From assembly GCF_011516655.1 (NCBI RefSeq), contig NZ_WOSV01000006.1:62001-126000 (forward strand): a DNA stretch of 64,000 nt. Direction: 5' to 3'. This document shows, one piece after another, positions 8,646-15,515 of the stretch. The position numbers and the translations under genes are program-made. Position 1 is the stretch's first letter; every line of letters starts with the position of its first letter. This DNA is from Acetobacter thailandicus (lineage in GTDB: Bacteria; Pseudomonadota; Alphaproteobacteria; Acetobacterales; Acetobacteraceae). Under the pieces are notes generated by a model. It made no database searches and had not been told where the DNA came from. It saw nothing but the letters and a program-made list of their open reading frames with translations.

Positions 8646-9081
8646 TATTTTTTTCCTGACCATAAGGCCCCAGGCGATAAAACGCGTGGTTGCCGAGTAT
8701 GCATTCGGGTGTGTTCCCCGCTGCCCAGGCAGGGGGAGCACTATGGATGTTGAAGTAATGATCTGATCTGTTCGTCAGGTCGGGCAGAAAACCGGCAGTC
8801 AGCTGCCCAGAAAGTTCGAGAGAGTCGCGAAACTGTTTGTCATTATCAGTAACAGTCAGAATTTTTATGTGGTTTGGGTCGTTTTTGTTCCAGCAGGAAA
8901 ATTGCCAGGGTTTGAGGCATACAGTAATAATGTCACGCCCCCACCAGCACGGCGTTGCAGCACGGCGGGCTATAACATTCATGACAGCCTGCATCCCTTC
9001 ACGACCTTCGCCGCGGGCTTCACCCCATGCTGTGCGGGCAAGGACCTGCACAGGGCTGGTCAGCAAACTGTCAGGCGGCAT
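8638..9081 (-). CDS. Cell wall hydrolase, SleB-like (Hydrolase_2)
   Basis: 147 residues from the ATG preceded by a G-rich site (GGGGGGA); longer starts overlap the upstream gene without a ribosome site. The motif ARTAWGEARGEGREGMQAV with the catalytic-type Glu, then VIARRA and CLKPWQFSCWN, is that of the SleB/CwlJ hydrolase family, which cleaves peptidoglycan glycan strands. It has no signal peptide, so export would need a holin or another route, as in phage endolysins. The gene overlaps both neighbours (11 and 8 bases). It is about 23 kb away from the phage structural module in this window. Confidence 0.85.
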   Translation of the reverse strand: MPPDSLLTSPVQVLARTAWGEARGEGREGMQAVMNVIARRAATPCWWGRDIITVCLKPWQFSCWNKNDPNHIKILTVTDNDKQFRDSLELSGQLTAGFLPDLTNRSDHYFNIHSAPPAWAAGNTPECILGNHAFYRLGPYGQEKNNA

Positions 9082-9559
9082 GAGGTCCCCCCGGTTTTTG
9101 CTGGTGGAATATTTCAGCCCATAAATAGCCTGAAATATCCTGCCATGAGAGGAAAGCGGAAGAGACAGAGCCAAAAAGCATAATGACAAGACTGATCACC
9201 GCCAGATGCCGTTTCCAGTTGGCCAGGCGGGTTTCTGCTTTTATCCGACGGATATTTTCAAGGCGCAGGCGTTCTTCATTAATGCGGTTTCTCTCCTGCT
9301 GTGCCCCTGTTTGAGATGCCATCTCTTTCGCCAGGTCTGCAATCTGATAACTCAGCCGGTCCATGCAGGCCGTTGTCAGGGTGGCCCTTACATTGCTTTC
9401 GGCACGAATAGCCGAAATATCCCTGCATATTGTATCAAGTTTACCATCTGTTTTGTTCTGCCGTCGTTCGATATTATCCAGGCGGGCCTCAGCAGATTTG
9501 AGGCGTGATATGACAGATACTCCTGCTTCAGCCCTTTGTATGGTGAGTCTGGTTTTCAT
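9071..9559 (-). CDS. Coiled-coil protein with C-terminal membrane helix
   Basis: 162 residues: an Arg/Glu/Lys-rich helical region (about 15-115, with stretches such as RLKSAEARLDNIERR suited to a coiled coil), then a single membrane helix at about 118-138 (HLAVISLVIMLFGSVSSAF). GAGG lies five bases before the ATG. First gene of the lysis-type operon, overlapping the hydrolase by 11 bases. The layout recalls phage proteins of the Rz/i-spanin or holin-accessory kind but with the helix at the C-terminal end; function not known. Confidence 0.65.
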   Translation of the reverse strand: MKTRLTIQRAEAGVSVISRLKSAEARLDNIERRQNKTDGKLDTICRDISAIRAESNVRATLTTACMDRLSYQIADLAKEMASQTGAQQERNRINEERLRLENIRRIKAETRLANWKRHLAVISLVIMLFGSVSSAFLSWQDISGYLWAEIFHQQKPGGPHAA

Positions 9560-10019
9560 GAAACCTCAGAAAATTATTGAAAAATAAATATATTTTTCAT
9601 TTTTTATACATCTGGTCGTTAAAGCATGCGCTTGTCATTTCATGTGTCTGCATGGTCTGGTGCTGTGGCGGGCACAGGGGCGGGCTTAACTCCCGGCGGG
9701 CCTGAAACGATTGCTGCTTCACATGTCATGATAAAAATATGCTTATGAAAAAGTGTCTCCCTGTCTGTGCAGTGCCCATGATAAAACCGACGCACAGCCG
9801 GTTTTACGGCAGGTGTCTCAGTGTATTTTTTAAGATGAGAGGAGCACTGACATATCAGGACGCTCTGCCATAACACGATGTATAAAGGTGACTATTTCTG
9901 ACAGATACACTGATCTTTGCATCAGTGCGTTCATCACAGCTTTGTCGGGTGAGCATTGCACACAGCAGAGATGCCGCAGGAGAAAGATGCAAATATTAAA
10001 ATGTCGGAGAATAATGCTT
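9560..10019. other. Intergenic stretch with one hairpin, no convincing gene
   Basis: About 460 bases between the lysis-type operon and the tRNA terminator. One 78-codon frame on the minus strand (9640-9876) begins with GTG, has no ribosome site and no protein-like pattern. A perfect 8-base inverted repeat (TAAAACCG at 9782-9789, CGGTTTTA at 9799-9806) could fold as an RNA hairpin. The promoter of the lysis operon should lie at its left edge, but no clear -35/-10 pair is seen. Confidence 0.5.
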
Positions 10020-10062
10020 TTAGAAAAAGCGATAAGATTTATACCTTAGGGTAAAATCTTAT
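10020..10062 (-). terminator. Intrinsic terminator of the first tRNA-Glu
   Basis: Perfect 9-base inverted repeat, ATAAGATTT at 10032-10040 and AAATCTTAT at 10054-10062, with a 13-base loop. Read on the minus strand it is followed by CGCTTTTTC, so it lies just 3' of the tRNA at 10071-10146. Confidence 0.7.
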
Positions 10063-10070
10063 AAAGCGCA

Positions 10071-10146
10071 TGGCGTCCCGTACGGGATTCGAACCCGTGT
10101 TGCCGCCGTGAAAGGGCGGTGTCCTAGGCCTCTAGACGAACGGGAC
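10071..10146 (-). tRNA. tRNA-Glu (anticodon TTC), copy 1
   Basis: On the minus strand: acceptor GTCCCGT pairs with ACGGGAC, the D arm contains TCTAGAGGCCTAGGA, the anticodon loop is CTTTCAC in a 5-base stem CCGCC/GGCGG, the T loop is TTCGAAT, and the 3' CCA is encoded (TGG at 10071-10073). Total 76 bases with CCA. It is identical to the second copy 277 bases away, and the 22 bases before the 5' end are also shared. Confidence 0.97.
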
Positions 10147-10162
10147 TGGAGGCGTGAGTGCT

Positions 10163-10191
10163 CATCTACAGAGGTTTGATGTTGCAGTCAA
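10163..10191 (-). promoter_or_regulatory. Promoter of tRNA-Glu copy 1
   Basis: On the minus strand TTGACT (10191-10186), a 17-base spacer and TAGATG (10168-10163), followed by the GC-rich stretch GAGCACTCACGCC typical of the discriminator of stable-RNA promoters subject to growth-rate control. The spacing and distance to the tRNA are the same as in copy 2. Confidence 0.6.
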
Positions 10192-10347
10192 TGGGTAAAA
10201 TGTTTCTTTATCATATTGTTTGTATATCTGATAAAAAGACACAGGCTTTTTACGGGGCAGCCATCTAACGTATTGTTTTTACGTTAAAAATTAATTTGTT
10301 TGTGGATATTGCCCTGAGCACATATTAATGTTTATTTAAAAACTTTA

Positions 10348-10423
10348 TGGCGTCCCGTACGGGATTCGAACCCGTGTTGCCGCCGTGAAAGGGCGGTGTC
10401 CTAGGCCTCTAGACGAACGGGAC
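10348..10423 (-). tRNA. tRNA-Glu (anticodon TTC), copy 2
   Basis: Same 76-base sequence as copy 1, including the encoded CCA (TGG at 10348-10350) and all stems. The repeat covers about 98 bases in all (10348-10445 against 10071-10168), since the 5' flank up to the -10 region is shared as well; the -35 regions differ. The short spacing and perfect identity point to a recent tandem duplication or gene conversion. Confidence 0.97.
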
Positions 10424-10439
10424 TGGAGGCGTGAGTGCT

Positions 10440-10468
10440 CATCTATAGGTGTTTTTTTTTGTGGTCAA
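10440..10468 (-). promoter_or_regulatory. Promoter of tRNA-Glu copy 2
   Basis: On the minus strand TTGACC (10468-10463), a 17-base spacer that contains an A run, and TAGATG (10445-10440), which can also be read as TATAGA two bases further upstream (10447-10442). The following discriminator is identical to that of copy 1, so each tRNA gene has its own promoter. Confidence 0.6.
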
Positions 10469-10532
10469 GGTCTTATTTAAAAAAAGTGTTTTTTTGTCAG
10501 ACCTGCAATGTTTTTGAATAAGAGAGAGACAG

Positions 10533-10934
10533 ATGACAAAATTCATTAGCCCTTCATCTGCGGGAATTTTGTGTAAAGGCTTTGCTTTTTTATTGTTTGG
10601 TGGTGTTTTTGCTGCCGGTGATGTGCTGGCTCAGCCTGCCAGTGCGGCCTCTGCCCCTGTGGCGGCCAGGCCTTATCGCCAGTGTAACCTGACCGCCGGG
10701 CAACAGTCATTTTGTGGCGGGCTTTATTCCGGCACAGCCATCATCCGCTCTCAGGGAGCATACAGGAAATGTGACCTGAGCGTGGGGCAGGTGTCATTTT
10801 GTGGCGGGCCTTATACAGGCAAAGCCGTTATTCGTGAGCAGGGTATTTATCGTGAGTGTGACCTGAGCGTGGGGCAAAGGCTGTTTTGTCGTGCACCTTA
10901 TACAGGTTACACGGTTACAGCCTCTGCGCCCTGA
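10533..10934 (+). CDS. Secreted protein with three 29-residue Cys repeats
   Basis: 133 residues with a Sec signal peptide (apolar core GFAFLLFGGVFAAG, likely cleavage after VLA, before QPASA). The mature protein consists of three repeats of 29 residues with the pattern Y-R-x-C-x-L-x-x-G-Q-x-x-F-C-x-x-x-Y-x-G; each holds two Cys ten residues apart, so each unit may close its own disulfide in the periplasm. Repeats start near 10674, 10761 and 10848 and are similar also at the DNA level. A purine-rich AGAGAGAGA site precedes the ATG. No family recognised; a small secreted or cell-envelope protein. Confidence 0.75.
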   Translation: MTKFISPSSAGILCKGFAFLLFGGVFAAGDVLAQPASAASAPVAARPYRQCNLTAGQQSFCGGLYSGTAIIRSQGAYRKCDLSVGQVSFCGGPYTGKAVIREQGIYRECDLSVGQRLFCRAPYTGYTVTASAP

Positions 10935-10941
10935 AGATGCT

Positions 10942-11844
10942 TTAAAGAATATGCCGCCCAAACAGGCTGGCGGTCAGGTCGGTCAGCAGGTGCGCTGTTT
11001 TGCCTCTGACATCCAGAAAAGGGTTAAGCTCTGCCAGGTCGAGCGAGGTAACCAGCCCGCTGTCATGCAGAATTTCCATAATCAGATGGGCTTCGCGAAA
11101 AGTGATGCCACCGGGCACTACGGTGCCACCGCCTGGTGCGATTTCGGGGTCAAGAAAGTCAACATCCAGGCTGACATGTAACCGTCCGCCGGCATGTTCC
11201 ACCCGTTCAAGAAAATGGGTCAGTGGCCTGATCACACCGCTCTCATCCAGGGTGCGCATGTCAAAAACAGTGACACCAATATCACGTGCGTGGCGTTTCT
11301 CCTCCGGGTCAACGGAGCGGATGCCCATCATATACATATTATGGGGGTCAACCGGTGCAGCAAGGGGAGGGAGCCCCTCAAACCCTGTCTGTCCGGTAAA
11401 ATAGGCAACAGGTGTACCGTGCAGATTACCGCTGGTGGTGGTGTGCAGTGTGTGCAGGTCTGTATGCGCATCAAGCCAGAGCACAAACTGAGGCTGATTA
11501 AGCTCAGCAGCATGTTGCGCTATGCCTGCCACAGTGCCGGCAGACATGGAGTGGTCACCGCCCATAAAAACAGGCACATCGCATGTGCGGGCCATCTGCA
11601 GGGCATGGCGGGTCAGGCTGCTGGTCCAGGCAACCATGTCGGGCAGATGATGCACAGCCGGGTTGGTGTGGTTAACGTTCTGGTACTGGTCGGGCCGGGC
11701 ATCTCCCAGGTCAGTGACATCCCAGCCAAGCTGGCGCAGTGTGTCAGGCAGTCCGGCTGTGCGCAGGGCGGCAGGGCCCATAATACAGCCCTTACGGGAG
11801 GCACCGGTTTGCACGGGCACACCCAGAATATGGCATGTTTTCAT
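10942..11844 (-). CDS. rocF: Arginase
   Basis: 300 residues from the ATG that follows AAGGGATAAAATAGTT; a GTG start seven codons earlier would use up that site. All ureohydrolase metal motifs are present: GGDHS (95-99), DAHTDLHT (125-132), and SLDVDFLDPEIAPG (225-238), plus GNLHG (139-143), which in arginases contacts the substrate amino acid end. The predicted reaction is arginine to ornithine and urea with a two-manganese centre in the cytoplasm. The spacing of motifs fits arginase better than agmatinase. No urease or ornithine pathway gene lies in the window. It faces away from the RpiR-type regulator next to it, which may control it. Confidence 0.9.
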   Translation of the reverse strand: MKTCHILGVPVQTGASRKGCIMGPAALRTAGLPDTLRQLGWDVTDLGDARPDQYQNVNHTNPAVHHLPDMVAWTSSLTRHALQMARTCDVPVFMGGDHSMSAGTVAGIAQHAAELNQPQFVLWLDAHTDLHTLHTTTSGNLHGTPVAYFTGQTGFEGLPPLAAPVDPHNMYMMGIRSVDPEEKRHARDIGVTVFDMRTLDESGVIRPLTHFLERVEHAGGRLHVSLDVDFLDPEIAPGGGTVVPGGITFREAHLIMEILHDSGLVTSLDLAELNPFLDVRGKTAHLLTDLTASLFGRHIL

Positions 11845-12061
11845 AACTATTTTATCCCTTCGCACTATAGGGGTGAGGGGGGAGGCCGGGCTCCTTTGCG
11901 TGTCAGTGCACGCGCGTGGCTCTCTTGTTACTCTGGATTGTTTTGCACGGGCAAGAGTTAGCGCTTCTGTATGTCTGAACTTTCAGGAGGGATGGGTATT
12001 TTTGTGTATAACCGTATGATTATTAATTAAAAAACAAATAATTCTTTAAAAAAATTATGAT

Positions 12062-12090
12062 TTGACTAAATATAAATAAACTTATTCATA
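12062..12090 (+). promoter_or_regulatory. Possible promoter of the RpiR-type gene
   Basis: TTGACT at 12062-12067, a 17-base spacer and the weak hexamer TTCATA at 12085-12090, in a strongly AT-rich stretch before the regulator gene. The -10 match is poor, so the call is tentative. Confidence 0.3.
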
Positions 12091-12117
12091 TTTTTTATTG
12101 TGAGAGCGGTAAGGCAT

Positions 12118-12996
12118 ATGACCTCAGAAACTGTGTCATCTTCTGACGATTATGAAAAAACCATTGAGAATTATGATAATTTTTATCATAAACTACGTCA
12201 GCGTTATGATAGGCTAAGCCCGCGCCTGCGTCAGTTTGCTGATTTTGTTGTCAGCCACCCGGAAGAATTTGCCATGGGTACGGCTAAAGTCCTGTCTGAA
12301 ACAGCGGGCGTGCAGCCTTCGACAATTGTAAGATTTGCACATGCTCTGGGCTTTGAAAGTTTCTCTGAGTTACATTCTGTTTTTAAAAAATATTTTTTCC
12401 AGCGCAGCCTGCAGCATGAAGCCTGGGCAGCAGCGCTCAGGCGCTCAGATGGTCAGCCCGCGCGTGCTGGTAACCTGCTTGACGGGTTTTGCCGGGCGGC
12501 AGGTTTGTCACTCGATGCCGTGTGCAGGGAAACCCGGCCTGAACGGCTCGAGGCGGCAGCTGATATCCTGGCATCGGCCAGAGTGATTTATATTCTGGGG
12601 CTTAAAGAAAGCATGCCTGTGGCACGCCTGGTTGCATATTATTTTTCCGTCAGAGGGATAGCACATTGTCTGATCGGCCTTGAAAGCGGAATGGAGTATG
12701 ATGCTATACGCCGTGCAGGCCCGGAAGATGCGGCTGTCGTGCTCTCTTTCTCGCCATATTTTGAGCAGACGACGGAGCTGAGCCAGCGGCTTGAAAGCTA
12801 TGGGGTGAGCATGGTTGCGTTTACTGACAGGGCTGCCAGCCCCGTTATCCCTAAAACCGGTTTATGGTTCGAGTGCCGTGAAGCAGACCATCGGGGGTTT
12901 CGTTTTCATGCTTCCGCATTTTTACTGGGTGCGGTGTTAGCCTGTGCCGTGTCAGAGCGGCGGCGCCCCACGCCCGTCAGGCAGGAGGCACCATGA
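12118..12996 (+). CDS. MurR/RpiR family transcriptional regulator
   Basis: 292 residues from ATG 12118 (a GTG six codons earlier lacks a ribosome site). The N-terminal part has the RpiR-type HTH: RLSPRLRQFADFVV followed by VLSETAGVQPSTIVRFAHALG. The C-terminal half is a SIS (sugar isomerase) fold with VIYILGLKESMPVARL and VVLSFSPYFEQTTEL, normally a sensor of phosphosugars. The usual second SIS Ser/Thr pattern is somewhat altered, and as many relatives act on amino-acid catabolic genes, control of the divergent arginase gene is a fair guess. The start of transcription is shared with a 270-base AT-rich spacer. Confidence 0.85.
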   Translation: MTSETVSSSDDYEKTIENYDNFYHKLRQRYDRLSPRLRQFADFVVSHPEEFAMGTAKVLSETAGVQPSTIVRFAHALGFESFSELHSVFKKYFFQRSLQHEAWAAALRRSDGQPARAGNLLDGFCRAAGLSLDAVCRETRPERLEAAADILASARVIYILGLKESMPVARLVAYYFSVRGIAHCLIGLESGMEYDAIRRAGPEDAAVVLSFSPYFEQTTELSQRLESYGVSMVAFTDRAASPVIPKTGLWFECREADHRGFRFHASAFLLGAVLACAVSERRRPTPVRQEAP

Positions 12997-13000
12997 CGGC

Positions 13001-13022
13001 CTGCCCCCCGTACAGGGGGCAG
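13001..13022 (+). terminator. Hairpin between the RpiR and M3 peptidase genes
   Basis: CTGCCCCC (13001-13008) and GGGGGCAG (13015-13022) form a perfect 8-base stem with a 6-base loop between two convergent genes. There is no T run right after it on either strand, so it may be a weak or Rho-assisted terminator. Confidence 0.5.
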
Positions 13023-13037
13023 GAGCGTGCTTGCAGC

Positions 13038-15188
13038 TTAATTTTTTACAGTCAGCCCGCGTGAAACCAGCATTGGCCCGATGTCAGGGTCTTTGCCGTA
13101 GAAGGCTTTAAACATGGGCTCATAATCCTGTGTATGACCGCGTGAGAGGATCATATCACGGAAGCGCTGCCCGTTTTCACGTGTCAGGCCACCATGTTTT
13201 ACAAACCAGTCATAGCTGTCATCACACAGCATCTGCGTCCACAGATAGGCATAATACCCGGCTGAGTACCCGTTGCTCCAGATATGCAGGAAGTAGCTTG
13301 AACGATAACGCGGCGGGATATCCGTCGTGTTGAGGCCCATTTTGCTCAGAGCATTTTTCTCAAACACATCAACGTCCTGCCTGGGGGCGGAGGCGTTCAG
13401 GCTGTGCCAGTCCAGGTCAAGTTCAGCAGCGGAGACGATTTCGCCCATTCTGTAACCGGCATCGAAAGAAGAGGATTCTTTCAGGCGTTTTACCAGGTCA
13501 GCAGGCATAGGCGCGCCGGTTTTATAATTAACGGCATAATGTGCCAGTACGGTTGGCTCCAGCGACCAGTGCTCATTGAACTGAGACGGGAACTCAACAA
13601 AGTCGCGGGCTACCGCTGTGCCTGAAAGAATAGGGTAGGTCTGTGCCGCAAACAGCCCATGCAGTGCATGACCAAATTCGTGGAACATGGTGACAACATC
13701 ATCATAAGAGATGAGGGCTGGCTGACCTTTTTCAGGTTTTGCAAAATTGCCGACGTTATAAATAACCGGTTTTGTGTCCAGCAGTTTTGACTGGCCAACA
13801 AAATTCGACATCCATGCGCCACCGTTTTTGTTGTCACGCTGGAAGTAGTCGAAATACATCAGCCCCAGTGGTGAGTTGTCTTTGTCAAACACTTCAAAGA
13901 CCATCACATCAGGGTTATAAACCGGAATGTCGGTGCGGCGTTTAAAGGTGATGCCATAGAGCTTGTTAGCGGCAAAGAACACACCGTCAGTCAGCACGCG
14001 GTTCAGCTCAAAATAAGGCTTCAGCTGGCTCTCATCGAGGTGGAATTTCTCTTTACGCAGCCTGTCTGCATAATAAGACCAGTCCCATGGCTGGAGAGCA
14101 AAGCTGTCTTTGCCGTCTTTTTTGTTCTGCTGGTCAATAAAAGCCTGAAGGTCGGTGACTTCCTGTTTCTGCTTGGCAGCCAGGGCAGGCAGCATTTTGC
14201 CAATGAACTGATGGATCTGAGCTGGTGTGCTGGCCATCTGATCAGAAAGGATGTAGCTGGCATAGTCAGAATAACCAAACAGAGCCGCTTTCCGGGCGCG
14301 CAGCTGCGCAATGGTGGCAATAGTGTCACGGGTGTCGTTTGCACCACCCTGCTCAGCGCGGGTCCATGAATGTTCAAACAATGCCTGACGTGTGGCGCGG
14401 TCATCCATAGAAGAGAAAATCGGCTGCTGTGTGGTGTTTTGCAGCGCGATAAGCCATTTACCATTCAGGTTGCGGCCGGCGGCTGCTGTTGCGGCCTGGT
14501 TCAGCGCGGCGTCATCAAGGCCAGCCAGAGCGGTTTTATCGGGCACAATAAGAGCTGCGGCTTTTGTGGCAGCCAGCAGTTTTTGCTGAAACTGTGTTTC
14601 GAGTTTTGAAAGCTGTGTGTTGAGTGTGCGCAGCTTTGCTTTTTCTTCATCAGTCAGTTTTGCACCTGAATGAATAAAAGCCTGGTAGTAAATGTTAATG
14701 ACCTGTTTTTGTTCGGCATTCAGCCCCAGAGCATCCTGGCGGGCGTGCAGAAACTGTACACGGGCAAACAAAGCGGGGTTCATATAAATGGCATCAGCGT
14801 GCGCTGAGAGCAGCGGTGCAATCGCTTCCTGCACTTTGTCCAGAGCCGGGTTGGTGTTTGCACTGTAAACACCATTGAAGGTTTCCTGCACACGGTCGAG
14901 CAGGCGGCCTGAGCGCTCGAGTGCAACAATGGTGTTGTCAAACGTTGCTGACTCAGGGTTCGTGGCAATTTTGTTAATTTCTGCGGCCTGCTCACTCATG
15001 CCCTGCATAAAAGCGGGCTGGTAGTCACTGTCTTTGATCTGGTCAAAGCGTGGAGCGTGATAAGGCAGAGTGCTTTCTGTCGCAAACGGATTGGTTGCGG
15101 GCAGTGCGTCAGCCAGCGCATGGGTGCTGCTGCCGGCAAGGCAGGTGGCTGTTGTCAGAGCATAAAGCCATGAGCGATTCTTAAGCAT
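13038..15188 (-). CDS. dcp: M3 family metallopeptidase, peptidyl-dipeptidase Dcp-like
   Basis: 716 residues, the usual length of Dcp plus a Sec signal peptide (apolar core, cleavage likely after HALA). Zinc site: HEFGH at 503-507 and the third ligand Glu532 in DFVEFPSQFNEHW, as in all M3 enzymes; the late GYSAGYYAYLW motif that lines the substrate site is present. Dcp removes C-terminal dipeptides from oligopeptides; the signal peptide indicates a periplasmic enzyme, as known in some acetic acid bacteria and Xanthomonadales. Together with the TonB receptors and the peptide ABC/P1 operon it points to use of outside peptides. Confidence 0.92.
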   Translation of the reverse strand: MLKNRSWLYALTTATCLAGSSTHALADALPATNPFATESTLPYHAPRFDQIKDSDYQPAFMQGMSEQAAEINKIATNPESATFDNTIVALERSGRLLDRVQETFNGVYSANTNPALDKVQEAIAPLLSAHADAIYMNPALFARVQFLHARQDALGLNAEQKQVINIYYQAFIHSGAKLTDEEKAKLRTLNTQLSKLETQFQQKLLAATKAAALIVPDKTALAGLDDAALNQAATAAAGRNLNGKWLIALQNTTQQPIFSSMDDRATRQALFEHSWTRAEQGGANDTRDTIATIAQLRARKAALFGYSDYASYILSDQMASTPAQIHQFIGKMLPALAAKQKQEVTDLQAFIDQQNKKDGKDSFALQPWDWSYYADRLRKEKFHLDESQLKPYFELNRVLTDGVFFAANKLYGITFKRRTDIPVYNPDVMVFEVFDKDNSPLGLMYFDYFQRDNKNGGAWMSNFVGQSKLLDTKPVIYNVGNFAKPEKGQPALISYDDVVTMFHEFGHALHGLFAAQTYPILSGTAVARDFVEFPSQFNEHWSLEPTVLAHYAVNYKTGAPMPADLVKRLKESSSFDAGYRMGEIVSAAELDLDWHSLNASAPRQDVDVFEKNALSKMGLNTTDIPPRYRSSYFLHIWSNGYSAGYYAYLWTQMLCDDSYDWFVKHGGLTRENGQRFRDMILSRGHTQDYEPMFKAFYGKDPDIGPMLVSRGLTVKN

Positions 15189-15515
15189 TATAACGTCCCG
15201 GCAGTATCTGTGCTTCAGCCAGAAGGCGAAAGCACATCAGGGTTGCAATGCATTCTGAGTTATGGGGCAGCGTGCGGGGTGTCAAGTAAAGTGCGGAGCC
15301 CCGAAAGGGGGAAGATTGGTAAAAAAAGCACAGTTGCTTGATTTTCTAAGGTTTTTTATGTGGCGGGGTGTGGTATATTTTTGTTGCCAATAAGCAACAA
15401 TGAGGCCTTATATTTACAATAATGTCATTAAATTAATTTACTGTAATAAATAAAGTCAGCATGCTGATACCCGACCGGAATCGCTCTGTGCCGTGGATGC
15501 AGGATTCGTGCTGAA
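15189..15515. other. Divergent spacer between dcp and TonB receptor
   Basis: 327 bases without a gene. It contains a CCCC-GAAA-GGGG mini-hairpin (15299-15310), an AT-rich section with a possible -10 TATATT (15374-15379) for the receptor gene, and a palindrome described separately at 15381-15400. No clear -35 hexamer. Confidence 0.5.
15381..15400 (+). promoter_or_regulatory. Palindrome before the first TonB receptor
   Basis: Perfect inverted repeat TTGTTGC (15381-15387), 6-base loop CAATAA, GCAACAA (15394-15400), directly after a possible -10 TATATT. It could be an operator near the transcription start or a small hairpin in the leader RNA. Confidence 0.4.

Noticed and set aside
9640-9876. 78-codon minus-strand frame
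   Set aside because: GTG start, no ribosome site, no protein-like pattern; the stretch holds hairpins instead.
10071-10445. tRNA repeat as attL/attR of a small element
   Set aside because: Both copies are full tRNA genes with promoters and only about 200 bases between them, with no gene inside.
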